This document shows, in pieces, positions 29,702 through 38,940 of a stretch of DNA of 64,000 nt. The stretch is taken from assembly GCF_022808695.1 (NCBI RefSeq), contig NZ_JAKZKW010000002.1:1-64000 (forward strand), given 5' to 3'. This DNA comes from Fundidesulfovibrio soli. GTDB taxonomy: Bacteria > Desulfobacterota > Desulfovibrionia > Desulfovibrionales > Desulfovibrionaceae. Below the pieces are notes generated by a model. The model did no database searches. It saw nothing but the letters and a program-made list of their open reading frames with translations, and had not been told where the DNA came from. Numbering within the stretch: position 1 is the stretch's first letter; the number at the start of each line of letters is the position of its first letter. The position numbers and the translations under genes were made by a program.

Positions 29702-30328
29702 GTGGCTCGCTATACCGGTCCCAAGTGCCGTCTCTGCCGCCGCGAAGGCGCCAAGCTTTTTCTGAAGGGTGATCGCTGCTTCACGGACAAGTGCGCTTAC
29801 GAGCGCCGTCCCTACGCCCCCGGCCAGCACGGCCGCATCCGTAAGAAGATGAGCGACTACGCCGTGCAGCTGCGTGAAAAGCAGAAGGCCCGCCGCGTCT
29901 ACGGCATTCTCGAAGAGCAGTTCCGCAGCTACTTCGCCCAGGCTGATCGCCAGAAGGGCGTCACCGGCGCCAACCTGCTCATCAACCTGGAGCGTCGACT
30001 GGACAACGTCGTTTATCGCATGGGCTTCGCCAACTCCCGCGACCAGGCTCGCCAGCTTGTTCGCCATGGCCTGTTCGTGCTCAACGGCCGCCGCGTCAAC
30101 ATCCCCTCCATCCAAGTGAAGGTGGGCGACGTGGTCGAAGTCCGCGAGAAGAACCGCCAGTCCCCCATCATCCAGGAAGCCCAGCAGGTCATTGCCCGCC
30201 GGGGCACTCCCACCTGGGTTGAAGTGGACGGTGCGGCCTTCAAGGGCAAGGTCAACGCCCTGCCCAGCCGCGAAGACATCCAGCTGGCAGTGAACGAGCA
30301 GCTCATCGTCGAACTGTACTCCAAGTAA
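29702..30328 (+). CDS. rpsD: 30S ribosomal protein S4
   Basis: A 208-residue S4, a primary 16S rRNA-binding protein and, in E. coli, repressor of the alpha operon. It starts with GTG behind CAGGAGGA. The N-terminus keeps a CRLC...CFTDKC zinc site, the cysteine-containing form lost in E. coli. The S4 RNA-binding fold ([20 protein letters not shown]) is intact. Confidence 0.97.
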   Translation: MARYTGPKCRLCRREGAKLFLKGDRCFTDKCAYERRPYAPGQHGRIRKKMSDYAVQLREKQKARRVYGILEEQFRSYFAQADRQKGVTGANLLINLERRLDNVVYRMGFANSRDQARQLVRHGLFVLNGRRVNIPSIQVKVGDVVEVREKNRQSPIIQEAQQVIARRGTPTWVEVDGAAFKGKVNALPSREDIQLAVNEQLIVELYSK

Positions 30329-30337
30329 GAGGATACA

Positions 30338-31381
30338 ATGCTCATTCGTACAGGCGACAGGCTCATCAACACGCGCAACTGGTCCGAGCTGGTCCGTCCC
30401 GAGAAACTCGTTCGGGACCCCAAGTCCACCTCGACTTTCGGCAGGTTCACCTGTGAACCCCTGGAGCGCGGATTCGGCACCACGCTGGGCAACGCCCTGC
30501 GCCGTGTGCTGCTTTCCTCGCTACAGGGCGCGGCCATCGTGTCCGTGAGCATCGAGGGCGTACAGCACGAGTTCACGACCATTCCTGGCGTCATCGAGGA
30601 TGTCACCGACGTCATCCTCAACCTCAAGCTTGTCCGCCTTGCCATGACCACGGACGATCCCCAGCGGCTCGTCCTGTCCGTGAACAAGCAGGGGGCTGTC
30701 ACCGCCGGGGATATCACCACGAACCAGAACGTGACCGTGCTCGACCCCACGCAGCACATCTGCACCCTCTCCGACTCCCGTCAGCTGACCATGGAGTTCG
30801 AGGTGCGCATGGGCAAGGGCTACGTTCCGGCCGACATGCACGAGAACCTGGGCCAGGAAATCGGGCTGATCACCATGGACTCCAGCTTCACCCCGGTGAA
30901 GAAGGTCTCCTACACGGTGGACCAGGCTCGCGTGGGCCAGATGACGAACTACGACAAACTCATCCTCGACGTCTGGACCGATGGTTCCGTGACGCCTGAG
31001 GACGCCATCGCCTACAGCGCCAAGATCCTCAAGGATCAGCTCACGGTCTTCATCAACTTCGATGAGAAGGAGTCTGAGACCGAGGGTGCGCGCGGCGGCG
31101 ACGACATGGACCTGAACCCGAACCTGTTCAAGTCGATCGACGAACTGGAGCTGTCCGTCCGTGCGACCAACTGCCTTAAGAGCGCCAACATTACCCTTGT
31201 TGGTGAACTTATGCAGAAGTCCGAACACGAGATGCTCAAGACCAAGAACTTCGGCAAGAAATCCCTCGAGGAAATCCGCCGCGTTCTGGAAGAGCTGGGC
31301 CTCGATTTCGGCATGCGCATCGAGAACTTCGAACAGAAATACCAGGAATGGCTGAAGAGGAAGCAGACCAATGAGGCATAG
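30338..31381 (+). CDS. rpoA: DNA-directed RNA polymerase subunit alpha
   Basis: A 347-residue alpha subunit. The N-terminal dimerisation and assembly domain includes [20 protein letters not shown]. The C-terminal domain (from about residue 265: [20 protein letters not shown]) carries the UP-element-binding helix and the [10 protein letters not shown] motif. The last 11 bases overlap rplQ, giving translational coupling between alpha and L17. Confidence 0.98.
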   Translation: MLIRTGDRLINTRNWSELVRPEKLVRDPKSTSTFGRFTCEPLERGFGTTLGNALRRVLLSSLQGAAIVSVSIEGVQHEFTTIPGVIEDVTDVILNLKLVRLAMTTDDPQRLVLSVNKQGAVTAGDITTNQNVTVLDPTQHICTLSDSRQLTMEFEVRMGKGYVPADMHENLGQEIGLITMDSSFTPVKKVSYTVDQARVGQMTNYDKLILDVWTDGSVTPEDAIAYSAKILKDQLTVFINFDEKESETEGARGGDDMDLNPNLFKSIDELELSVRATNCLKSANITLVGELMQKSEHEMLKTKNFGKKSLEEIRRVLEELGLDFGMRIENFEQKYQEWLKRKQTNEA

Positions 31382-31772
31382 TAAAGCTGGAGTCAAACTC
31401 GGTAGGACCAGTTCCCACCGCAAGGCCATGTTCCGCAATATGGTCCGGTCTCTTCTGACCTACGGCCGCATCAAGACCACCGAAACCAAGGCCATGGAAC
31501 TGCGCAAGGACGCCGACAAGCTGATCACCCTTGGTCTGCGCGACGACGTGCACTCCCGCCGCCTGGCCTACAAGGTGCTGGAGAACCACCAGCTGGTGAA
31601 GAAGCTCTTCGACGAGATCGCCCCTCGTTTCAAGGGCATCGGTGGCGGATACACCAGGGTGTATAAGCTCGGCCTGCCCCGCGTGGGCGACTGCGCTCCC
31701 ATGGCGATCATCGAGTTGACCAAGCTCGAGACCGCCGAAACCGCCCCTGCCGAGAGCGCTGCCAACGCCTAG
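31371..31772 (+). CDS. rplQ: 50S ribosomal protein L17
   Basis: A 133-residue L17 near the tunnel exit, last gene of the 33-gene ribosomal run. [24 protein letters not shown] is the typical start, overlapping the end of rpoA. A perfect palindromic terminator follows 26 bases after the stop. Confidence 0.97.
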   Translation: MRHSKAGVKLGRTSSHRKAMFRNMVRSLLTYGRIKTTETKAMELRKDADKLITLGLRDDVHSRRLAYKVLENHQLVKKLFDEIAPRFKGIGGGYTRVYKLGLPRVGDCAPMAIIELTKLETAETAPAESAANA

Positions 31773-31798
31773 GCTCGACGGTTTTGAATGTCTACCTT

Positions 31799-31829
31799 AC
31801 GGAGCGGCAATTGCCGCTCCGTTTTTTTT
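31799..31829 (+). terminator. Intrinsic terminator of the str-S10-spc-alpha run
   Basis: A perfect 24-base palindrome (31799-31822, arms ACGGAGCGGCAA and its complement) is followed by a run of eight T residues. It is the first terminator-like structure seen after rpsL, 18 kb upstream. Confidence 0.95.
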
Positions 31830-31870
31830 GTGCTATTCCATAGAAACAGTCGATCATAAGGATTGTTGTC

Positions 31871-32773
31871 ATGGATATCCGCCGTCTTGAAGCGTTTCGC
31901 AAGGTGTATGAACTCGGCAGCTTCTCCAAGGCAGGGCAGGAGCTTTTCCTTTCGCAGCCCACCATCAGCGCTCATGTGCTCTCCCTGGAGCAGGAGCTTT
32001 CCACCCAGCTTTTCGACCGCCTCGGCAGAACCATCCTCTCGACCCAGGCTGGCGAGATTCTGTACCGACACTCGCTTGAGGTCTTCGCCGCGTTGGAAAA
32101 CGCCAAGGCAGAGATCAGCCTGTTGCAGAAGAAAATTGCTGGCGAGATCCTCGTAGGTGGAAGCACCATCCCGGCGACATACATCCTTCCGAAGTATCTG
32201 GCCGAATTCACGAGACGCTACCCTGACGTCCGCGTGCGCCTGACCGTTGGTGACTCCCAGGAGATCATCGGCAAGGTCTCATCTGGCGAGCTTTCCCTGG
32301 GAGTTGTGGGCTCTTCCAACAACGATCCCGACCTGATCTTCACCCCTCTCATCGAGGACACACTGCTTATCGCCGTATCTCCGACCCTCCCCGGGATTAT
32401 GGAGCATTTTTCGGACGGTTTGGTGCGGCTCAATGCAGACGAGTTGCGGAACTGGCCCTGGGTGCTGCGCGAGCTTGGCTCCGGTACGCGTAAGGCGTTC
32501 GACCAGTCATTGGCCAATCTCGGTATCGACATCCGCGGACTGGACGCGGCCATTGAAGCTCGCACGCAGGAATCCGTGATCCAATGCGCATACTACGGTT
32601 TGGGGTTATGCGTTACCTCCCGGTTTGCCGTGCAGAATTTTATCGACAAGGGCGACCTCCTGCCTGTTGCGGTCGAGGGCCTGTCCATGCAGCGCAGCTT
32701 CCACATCGTGCAGAATGCAAAGCGCTACGTCTTCCCGGCCATGCGTTTCTTCCTCGAGTTCCTCAACAAATAG
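31871..32773 (+). CDS. LysR-family regulator, selenium-metabolism type
   Basis: A 300-residue LysR-type regulator. The N-terminal winged helix (about 1-60, MDIRRLEAFRKVYELGSFSK and QPTISAHVLSLEQEL) is followed by a substrate-binding effector domain (about 90-300). It lies 12 bases upstream of the selenoprotein selD on the same strand, so the two are probably one transcript. A LysR subgroup is known beside selenium genes in sulfate reducers; assignment here rests on sequence resemblance and context. The effector is unknown. It could autoregulate the pair. Confidence 0.85.
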   Translation: MDIRRLEAFRKVYELGSFSKAGQELFLSQPTISAHVLSLEQELSTQLFDRLGRTILSTQAGEILYRHSLEVFAALENAKAEISLLQKKIAGEILVGGSTIPATYILPKYLAEFTRRYPDVRVRLTVGDSQEIIGKVSSGELSLGVVGSSNNDPDLIFTPLIEDTLLIAVSPTLPGIMEHFSDGLVRLNADELRNWPWVLRELGSGTRKAFDQSLANLGIDIRGLDAAIEARTQESVIQCAYYGLGLCVTSRFAVQNFIDKGDLLPVAVEGLSMQRSFHIVQNAKRYVFPAMRFFLEFLNK

Positions 32774-32785
32774 GAGCAAATCACT

Positions 32786-33847
32786 ATGATGCCCTTCGCG
32801 CCTCAGCCTGTCCGCCTGGTGGACGGGGTCCGCGCAGCCGGTTGAGCCGCCAAATTACCTCCAGGGGTCCTGGAGGATGTACTGGCCGGTCTTTCAGGCC
32901 CGCACGACCCTCGAATGCTCACCGGTGCCGGCGACAACGAGGACGCCGCAGTATTGTGCTTTCCCCCGGGCAAATGCCTGATCCAGACGGTTGATTTCTT
33001 CACGCCCGTGGTCAACGACCCCTTTCGGTTCGGTCAGATCGCGGCCGCAAATTCCCTCTCCGACGTGTATGCCATGGGCGGCGAGCCCTATTCGGTCATG
33101 AACATCGTCTGCTTCCCGGCGCGATGCATGGACCTGGGCATCCTCAAGGAGATCCTTCGCGGAGGGCTCTCCAAGGTCCAGGAGGCAGGCGCCGTGCTGG
33201 CCGGCGGGCACAGCGTGGACGACCAGGAGGTCAAGTACGGTCTCTCGGTGAGCGGCATCGTGGACCCCGATGCCTTCGCTTCCAATCGGGGGCTTCGCCC
33301 GGGCGATGTGCTGGTGCTGACCAAGCCCGTGGGAACGGGCATTCTGGCCACGGCGGTTAAGGCCAACGCCCCGGGTTCACCCGAGTTCGAGCAGCGGCTC
33401 TGGGAAGTGGCCTCGCGCCTCAACGCCGTTCCGGGCGAGGTGATCCGGCGTTTCGGGCTCAAAGCCGCTACGGACGTCACCGGGTTCGGGCTAGGGGGGC
33501 ACGCTCTGGAAATGTCCAAGGCTTCAGGGCTGTCGATAGAACTGGATGTTCGGCACATCCCGGTGCTGGAGTCGGTCGCCGAGTTGGCTGCCCAGGGGTT
33601 CGTCCCGGCCGGAAGCCACGCCAACAGGAAGCATTTCTCCAATATGGTTGAGCAGGGGGAGGGCGTGGAGCAAGGGCATCTGGATATCGTCTTCGACGCC
33701 CAGACCTCAGGCGGATTGTTGCTGGCTGTGCCTCCAGGGCTGCTTGAGGATGTGTGCGCGGACCTTGCCGAGGGTGGGGATCTGGCCGCCCAGGTCGGGC
33801 GCGTGCTGGATGAGCCTACCGGTACGGGCCGTCTCAAGCTGCGGTGA
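32786..33847 (+). CDS. selD: Selenide, water dikinase SelD (selenoprotein, Sec at residue 20)
   Basis: SelD makes selenophosphate from selenide and ATP, the selenium donor for selenocysteine. The frame starts at the ATG pair 32786 behind TAGGAGCAAA and runs 353 residues, if the TGA at 32843-32845 is read as selenocysteine (AAG-Sec-AAKLPPG). That is exactly where SelD proteins have their catalytic Cys or Sec, followed by the conserved Lys. Downstream the nucleotide-binding GAGDNEDAAV, DVYAMGG and LAGGHSVDD motifs are intact. Automatic calling would begin falsely at 32915. A SECIS-like hairpin lies 12 bases after the TGA. The gene follows the LysR regulator by 12 bases. Confidence 0.93.
32858..32876 (+). 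promoter_or_regulatory. bSECIS-like hairpin for selD selenocysteine insertion
   Basis: CCTCCAGG (32858-32865) pairs perfectly with CCTGGAGG (32869-32876) around a GGT apex. With the last G-C pair open, the loop reads GGGTC, similar to the GGUC in the E. coli fdhF element. The apex is about 20 bases after the UGA, within the range bacterial SelB needs. It lies within the coding sequence. Confidence 0.75.
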
Positions 33848-33957
33848 ACGCGGGGGGGGCGTGCTCAGCCATCTGGACATCGCCCTCAAAACATGAGATT
33901 TGAGAAAACCGCGCATCACTTGCCGGACCCACTCCGCCATACCCAAGGAGGACATAG

Positions 33958-34374
33958 ATGAAGCCTGAGGAGAAGATCGTATCCATGGAAAGTTACCGCA
34001 CTAGCAAGGAGACCGAGGTGACTTCGATCAATGATCTCAATGCCAAGACGTCGCAGGATATCAGCCGTATGGCTCTGCTTCTGGCGTTGTTGGCTGTGCT
34101 GCTGGCCGGCGTGCTCTTTTTCAAGGCGAACCAGAACATCAACGTCCTGGGCACCGACATCAAAGGCATCGCTACCAAGGTCGGCGCTATGGACGTCCGT
34201 ATGGCCGAGTTGGAAAATCTGCCTGCCAAGTCCAAGCGGATGGTCATGGGCACCATGATCATGGAGATGGCCCAGAAGGCCTCCTACCTCTCCACCCAGC
34301 TGGACAATCCCGAGCAGGCCGCCAAGCTGCTGCAGGCTATGGAGCTGATGCAGCAGGCCAAGCCCGCGGAATAG
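33958..34374 (+). CDS. Small single-span membrane protein, unknown function
   Basis: A 138-residue protein I do not recognise. It has a charged N-terminus of about 37 residues, one transmembrane helix (about 38-56, MALLLALLAVLLAGVLFF), then a long predicted helical region ending in a Met/Gln/Ala-rich stretch that could form a coiled coil. A strong Shine-Dalgarno AAGGAGG precedes the ATG. It sits alone between selD and a chemoreceptor and has its own terminator. The 110 bases before it show no clear promoter. Confidence 0.85.
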   Translation: MKPEEKIVSMESYRTSKETEVTSINDLNAKTSQDISRMALLLALLAVLLAGVLFFKANQNINVLGTDIKGIATKVGAMDVRMAELENLPAKSKRMVMGTMIMEMAQKASYLSTQLDNPEQAAKLLQAMELMQQAKPAE

Positions 34375-34398
34375 AAACCGTTCCTCTTAAGCTCCGTT

Positions 34399-34430
34399 GC
34401 CCGGCGTCTCCTACGGCGCCGGGCTTTTTT
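34399..34430 (+). terminator. Intrinsic terminator after the small membrane protein
   Basis: GCCCGGCG (34399-34406) pairs with CGCCGGGC (34417-34424) around a 10-base loop, followed by six T residues. Confidence 0.9.
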
Positions 34431-34554
34431 ATTGGGGAATCGTCGCAATGGCGGCCTTTGAGATATTGACATTTGTCGGCGCAAGGAGTCCCAGGGCATG
34501 CAGCGCCTCCGCGCTGTCAATCAGTGCACCTTGGGAGGGGGGGATTGATTATGA

Positions 34555-34581
34555 TTTACAGCGGTTGCAATTTGTTATAAA
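34555..34581 (+). promoter_or_regulatory. Possible promoter of the chemoreceptor gene
   Basis: TTTACA (34555-34560) and TATAAA (34576-34581) are separated by 15 bases, slightly short for sigma-70. They lie in the AT-rich stretch about 40 bases before the chemoreceptor start. Confidence 0.35.
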
Positions 34582-34619
34582 AGTATCAAGCTCAAATATG
34601 TCGTACGAAAGGAGCTGTG

Positions 34620-36650
34620 ATGCGCATCTCATTCTCCCTCAAGATCGCCGCCCTCCTGGTAGCTTGCATCGCTGTCGTCAGTTTGGGGATCTTCGCCACA
34701 ACCTTCTATTTCATCTCTTCGGGATTCGATGCGGAAGCCGTCAAAGAGCTCGACGCCCGCCAGAAATCAGTCCAGTCGCGCCTTGAGGCCCTCAAGGAGG
34801 CGACTTTGGCGGAATCCTTCCTGATCGCATCCGATCTGGCTATCGCCCAGGGCATTGCCAAAGGCGATACCGCTTTCCTGCAGAAACAGGCAAAGACGAT
34901 TATCCAGAAGACGGGGATCGATTTCCTGACCATAACCGACGCAAGCGGCAAGGTCGTCGCCCGGGGCCACTCCGACAAGATCGGGGATTCGGCTTTAAGC
35001 CAGCTTGCCATCACCAAGGGTCTCAAGGGGGAAGAGAGCGTCGGTATCGAAGAGGGCACCGTGGTCAAGCTCTCGGTGCGCGGCGGAGCCCCTGTGCGCC
35101 TGGACGGCAAGATCGTCGGCGCCGTTTCCGTCGGAGAGGACCTCGGCACGCACGCCTTCGTGGATCAGGTCAAGAACGACATGGGCGTGGAGTGCACCAT
35201 CTTCAAGGGTGACATGCGCGAAACCACCTCCATCGTGCGCGAGGGCAAACGGGCCGTGGGCACCGTCATGGACAACGCCAACGTCATCGAGACAGTGCTC
35301 AAGAAGTCCTCGACGTTCCGGTCGCAGAACACGATCCTCGGCTCCCTCTACGACACCGTCTATTGGCCGCTCATCACCGCCGACGGCAAAACCGGCGGCA
35401 TGCTCTTCATCGGAAAGGACCGCAAGAGCATCGACGCCACCAAGCGCGGCATCACCTGGAGCGTGCTGGGCTCCGCCGTGGTGATCGGCCTGCTCCTACT
35501 GGTGGTGGCTCTATTCGTCACCCGCAAGCTCACCAAACCCATTTCAACAACCATCGCTTTCGCCAAGGACGTGGCGGCCGGACAACTGGACAAACAGTTG
35601 ACCGTGCAGGCCAAGGACGAGATCGGCGAACTGGCGGACTCGCTACGGCACATGGTTTCGGCCATCAAAGGCAAGATCGCCGAAGCCGAGGAGAAGAGCC
35701 AGGAAGCCCGCTCCCTGGCTGCCCAGGCCGAGGAGGGCAGGGTCAAGGTCGAACAGGCGTTGAAGCATGCGGAGTCGGCCCGCAAGGAAGGCATGCTCGC
35801 CGCAGCCGATCAGTTGGAGGGAGTGGTGCAGGGCATCAGCGTGGTCAGCACGCAGATAGCCCGCCAGATCGACCTCACCGTGGAGGACATGGGCGTGCAG
35901 GAAAGACGGACCTCCGAAGCGGCCACCGCCATGGAGCAGATGAACGCCACCGTGCTCGAAGTCGCCCGCAGCGCCTCCAACGCGGCCCAGCAGGCCGCCC
36001 AGGCCCGAGCCAAGGCTCAGGAAGGCAGCGAAGTGGTCAATCGGGTGGTGGGAGCCATCAACGATGTGGACCGTATGTCCACGGAGCTGGAAAAGGAGAT
36101 GGTCACCCTGGGCGACCAGGCCCGCTCCATCAGCGGGATCATGGGAGTCATTTCCGACATCGCGGATCAGACCAACCTTTTGGCCCTGAATGCCGCCATC
36201 GAGGCTGCCCGTGCGGGCGATGCCGGACGTGGCTTCGCAGTGGTCGCTGACGAAGTGCGCAAACTGGCCGAGAAGACCATGACCGCGACGAAGGAGGTGG
36301 GAGACTCCATCCGCGCCATCCAAACAGGCACAACGAACAACGTCCAGCGTGTAAAGAGCGCCGCCGAGGCCGCCAAGAACGCCTCCGGCATGGCTGGGCA
36401 GTCAGGCACTACCTTGCATGAAATCGTCCGTCTGGTGGACGACACCTCCGCCCAGGTGCAGTCCATCGCCGCCGCAGCCGAGGAGCAGTCCGCCTCCAGC
36501 GAAGAGATCAACCGCATCGTGGATGAGGTCAGCCGCATCTCGGCCTCAACGGCCAACGGCATGCGCGGTTCCGGTCAGGGCGTTTCCGAACTGGCTACCC
36601 GCTCCAAGGAGTTGGAGGGCCTTATCAGCTCTTTCAGGGACGGCAGCTGA
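34620..36650 (+). CDS. Methyl-accepting chemotaxis protein with Cache sensor
   Basis: A 676-residue chemoreceptor. Two transmembrane helices (about 7-29 and 278-300) flank a periplasmic single-Cache-like sensor (about 35-275). A HAMP domain (about 302-355), a linker coiled coil and the MCP signalling domain (about 400-640) follow, with the hairpin tip segment from [21 protein letters not shown] intact. The C-terminus ends LISSFRDGS with no CheR-docking pentapeptide. The start is the ATG at 34620, five bases after AAAGGAG; a GTG one codon earlier is too close to it. The ligand is unknown. Confidence 0.93.
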   Translation: MRISFSLKIAALLVACIAVVSLGIFATTFYFISSGFDAEAVKELDARQKSVQSRLEALKEATLAESFLIASDLAIAQGIAKGDTAFLQKQAKTIIQKTGIDFLTITDASGKVVARGHSDKIGDSALSQLAITKGLKGEESVGIEEGTVVKLSVRGGAPVRLDGKIVGAVSVGEDLGTHAFVDQVKNDMGVECTIFKGDMRETTSIVREGKRAVGTVMDNANVIETVLKKSSTFRSQNTILGSLYDTVYWPLITADGKTGGMLFIGKDRKSIDATKRGITWSVLGSAVVIGLLLLVVALFVTRKLTKPISTTIAFAKDVAAGQLDKQLTVQAKDEIGELADSLRHMVSAIKGKIAEAEEKSQEARSLAAQAEEGRVKVEQALKHAESARKEGMLAAADQLEGVVQGISVVSTQIARQIDLTVEDMGVQERRTSEAATAMEQMNATVLEVARSASNAAQQAAQARAKAQEGSEVVNRVVGAINDVDRMSTELEKEMVTLGDQARSISGIMGVISDIADQTNLLALNAAIEAARAGDAGRGFAVVADEVRKLAEKTMTATKEVGDSIRAIQTGTTNNVQRVKSAAEAAKNASGMAGQSGTTLHEIVRLVDDTSAQVQSIAAAAEEQSASSEEINRIVDEVSRISASTANGMRGSGQGVSELATRSKELEGLISSFRDGS

Positions 36651-36659
36651 GGGATCGGA

Positions 36660-37232
36660 TCAGGTCAGCACGCTCGCCAGGTCGGCGGGGGTGTTCACGT
36701 TGAAGAAGGGCCGGGCGTCGGCCGTCGAATACATCACCACGTGGCGTAAGGCTGCCGGAATGGCTCGCGAGAGCTTCCGGCAGCCTTCTTCATTGGCGCG
36801 TCGGAGCAGAGGTGCCGCCTGGGGCTCATAAACTGCCACCAGGGCCTCGATGAAGCCCGTCTCTATTTGTTGGAATGTTGTCATGACGGCGTGCTCCGGT
36901 CGGGAGCGCCAAGCGGCGAACAGGATCTTAAGCGTGGCGGCGTCCAGCAGCGGAAGATCGCAGGAGAGCACAAGGCAGGACGTGCCGTAGTGCTCCAGGG
37001 CGGTGATGATGCCCCCCAGGGGGCCAAGGCCGGCTTCAGCGTCCAGGAACCAGGGCACTCCCTCCACCAGGGGGGCTGGGTCGCGTCCCGAGACGGCCAC
37101 GGCGGGGCAGAAATCCCCCGCCAGCCTGACCATGCGTGCCAGCATGGGAAGCCCATCCAACACCACTGCAGCCTTGTCCCTGCCCAGGCGGCGGCTCTTG
37201 CCCCCGGCGAGCACCACGGCGACTCCCGGCGT
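36660..37232 (-). CDS. mobA: Molybdenum cofactor guanylyltransferase MobA
   Basis: MobA joins GMP from GTP to Mo-molybdopterin, giving the MGD cofactor used by formate dehydrogenases. The nucleotidyltransferase motif LAGGKSRRLGRDKA, the GPLGGI loop, SCDLPLLD metal site and the C-terminal FFNVNTPADL are all present. I start it at the ATG at 37232 (190 residues, family-like, with GAAGG upstream). Longer readings from 37328 or 37358 add a 32-42 residue tail containing DCEGC and would begin at or overlap the fdhD stop. It follows fdhD on the same strand. Confidence 0.9.
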   Translation of the reverse strand, partial: TPGVAVVLAGGKSRRLGRDKAAVVLDGLPMLARMVRLAGDFCPAVAVSGRDPAPLVEGVPWFLDAEAGLGPLGGIITALEHYGTSCLVLSCDLPLLDAATLKILFAAWRSRPEHAVMTTFQQIETGFIEALVAVYEPQAAPLLRRANEEGCRKLSRAIPAALRHVVMYSTADARPFFNVNTPADLASVLT

Positions 37233-37332
37233 CATGCCGCAGCCTTCGCAATCAGCCCCAGGGATGACTGTGGCTCGTGCCTGGCGCGCTACGCCTTCGG
37301 GAATATCATCTCCTGGGGTGGCGCTCATGGAG

Positions 37333-38073
37333 CTAGCCAGCCTCGGCGATGCGCTCATTGGCGTCAGTGAAGATGCTGAACCTGTTCTCCCGCGAGAAGC
37401 CGATCAGGCTCATGGAGCCCTTGCGCGCAATGTCCACGCCCGCCGTGGTCACGGCGGAGCGGCTGACCATCATGGCGTAGCCCGTGCGCACCGCCTTGCC
37501 CACCAGGGAGGCCGTGGCCCGGGCGGAGACGAAGAGCACCCGGCCAGCCAGGGCCTCGCCGCGCGACAGGGCCCAGCCCGCCATGCGATCCAGGCAGTTG
37601 TGGCGGCCGATATCCTCAACGTGGTGGATGAAGGTCCTGCTGGCGGGGTCGAACACTGCCGCTCTGTGGAAGCAGCCTGTGGCGTCCCAGCGTCCTGCCA
37701 TCTCCATGAAGCGGGCGGCCCCCTCCAGAATGTCCTGGGGCGTGAGGGGGCCGGGCCAGGGCCTGGCCTGCGGCGGGGAGCCGGGCTTGATGCGCAGGCG
37801 GAAGCCCTCTTCGGACTCCTCGACGATCTCCGGGATGGTGCCAGCCTTGCAGACGTCGAGCAGGGCGTGCCCCAGGGCCAGATCGCGCAGGCGTCCGTCG
37901 GGGAAGGCCCAGAGGTTCTTCTGGAACCCGTCCTCGAAATTCAGGGTCAGGCGGATTTCAGTCGCGGCCTCGTCCTGGAAGTTGCGCCAGGTGCCGTCCT
38001 TGAACTGCCGGCACGGCAGGCGCGCAAGGTCGAAGGAGGTGTTGTTCATGTGACATTCTTGACATAGATGCAT
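37333..38073 (-). CDS. fdhD: Formate dehydrogenase accessory protein FdhD-like
   Basis: FdhD passes sulfur from a cysteine desulfurase to the Mo/W-bis-MGD cofactor of formate dehydrogenase. The family signature EDIGRHNCLDRMAGWAL and the TGCFHRAAVFD and VSARATASLVGKAVRTG segments are present in a 246-residue protein. The usual sulfur-carrying CxxC loop before the TGxxH segment is missing; the region reads PPQARPWPGPLTPQDIL. The only CxxC is at the extreme N-terminus (CQEC, residues 4-7) and depends on the longer start; an ATG at 38049 would remove it. Neither start has a good Shine-Dalgarno. It is divergent from tupA. Confidence 0.88.
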   Translation of the reverse strand: MHLCQECHMNNTSFDLARLPCRQFKDGTWRNFQDEAATEIRLTLNFEDGFQKNLWAFPDGRLRDLALGHALLDVCKAGTIPEIVEESEEGFRLRIKPGSPPQARPWPGPLTPQDILEGAARFMEMAGRWDATGCFHRAAVFDPASRTFIHHVEDIGRHNCLDRMAGWALSRGEALAGRVLFVSARATASLVGKAVRTGYAMMVSRSAVTTAGVDIARKGSMSLIGFSRENRFSIFTDANERIAEAG

Positions 38074-38087
38074 CCCTGCTGCAAGTA
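38059..38087 (+). promoter_or_regulatory. Possible tupA promoter in the fdhD-tupA divergent region
   Basis: A perfect TTGACA (38059-38064) precedes tupA by 51 bases; possible -10 sequences downstream (GTATTG or AAGTAT) are poor. TGACAT occurs twice as a direct repeat (38051-38056 and 38060-38065) with 9-base periodicity, overlapping the -35. Confidence 0.35.
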
Positions 38088-38115
38088 TTGTTCAGCAAAG
38101 AACAAGGAGACGTAA

Positions 38116-38940
38116 ATGAGAAAAGTCGCTGTTTTCCAGCTGATTGCCTGCATGATCCTCCTGAATTCCGCCTTCGCCCTGGCGCAGGACAAGGTGCTGA
38201 TGATGGCGACGACCACCAGCACGGAGGACACCGGGCTCCTCCCCGTGCTGGCCGAGGCGTTCAAGAAGAAGACCGGCGTGGAGCTGCGCTGGGTGGCCGT
38301 GGGCACCGGCAAGGCCCTGGAGCACGGCAAGGCCTGCGACGTGGACGTGCTCATGGTCCATGCCCCCGAAGCCGAGAAGAAGTTCATGGACGATGGCGCG
38401 GGCCAGGACCGGACCCAGATCATGTACAACGACTTCGTGCTCGTGGGCCCCAAGGCCGACCCCATGAAGGTCAAGGGCAAGACCTCCGCCGAGGCGCTGA
38501 AGGCCATCGCCGAGGGCAAGGGCGTGTTCATCAGCCGCGGCGACAAGTCCGGCACGCACATGGCCGAGCTCAAGCTCTGGAAGAACGCCGGCATGGAGAC
38601 CCCCGACAAGCAGGAGTGGTATGTCTCCCCCGGCCAGGGGATGCTCCAGGCCCTGCGCATGGCCTCCGAGAAGGGCGGCTACGCCCTGACCGACCGCGGC
38701 ACCTGGATCAAGTTCGAGGCCAGCCCCGAAGGCAAGGGCATGGCCATCGTGGTCGAGGGCGACAAGGCCCTGCTCAACCAGTACAGCGTGATCACCCTCA
38801 ACACGGCCGCCTGTCCCAAGGCGAAGCATGACCTGGCCAGGCAGTTCGCGGCGTGGATCGCCTCCCCCGAGGGCCAGAAGGTCATCGCGGACTTCAAGGT
38901 CATGGACAAGCAGCTGTTCTTCCCCAACGCCGGGAAGTAG
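38116..38940 (+). CDS. tupA: Tungstate ABC transporter substrate-binding protein
   Basis: A 274-residue periplasmic binding protein for tungstate. A Sec signal peptide (1-23, cleaved near ALA-Q) precedes the TupA ligand-loop motif TTTSTEDTG (32-40). The conserved SRGDKSGTH segment and the C-terminal YSVITLN region match the TupA/WtpA-type rather than ModA. It has an AAGGAGA ribosome binding site and is followed without any spacer by tupB. The import of tungstate next to fdhD and mobA suggests W-containing formate dehydrogenase. Confidence 0.93.
   Translation: MRKVAVFQLIACMILLNSAFALAQDKVLMMATTTSTEDTGLLPVLAEAFKKKTGVELRWVAVGTGKALEHGKACDVDVLMVHAPEAEKKFMDDGAGQDRTQIMYNDFVLVGPKADPMKVKGKTSAEALKAIAEGKGVFISRGDKSGTHMAELKLWKNAGMETPDKQEWYVSPGQGMLQALRMASEKGGYALTDRGTWIKFEASPEGKGMAIVVEGDKALLNQYSVITLNTAACPKAKHDLARQFAAWIASPEGQKVIADFKVMDKQLFFPNAGK

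Noticed and set aside
32842-32845. In-frame TGA in selD read as a frameshift or pseudogene
   Set aside because: The stop falls exactly on the catalytic Cys/Sec position, the frame before and after is the same and a SECIS-like hairpin follows.
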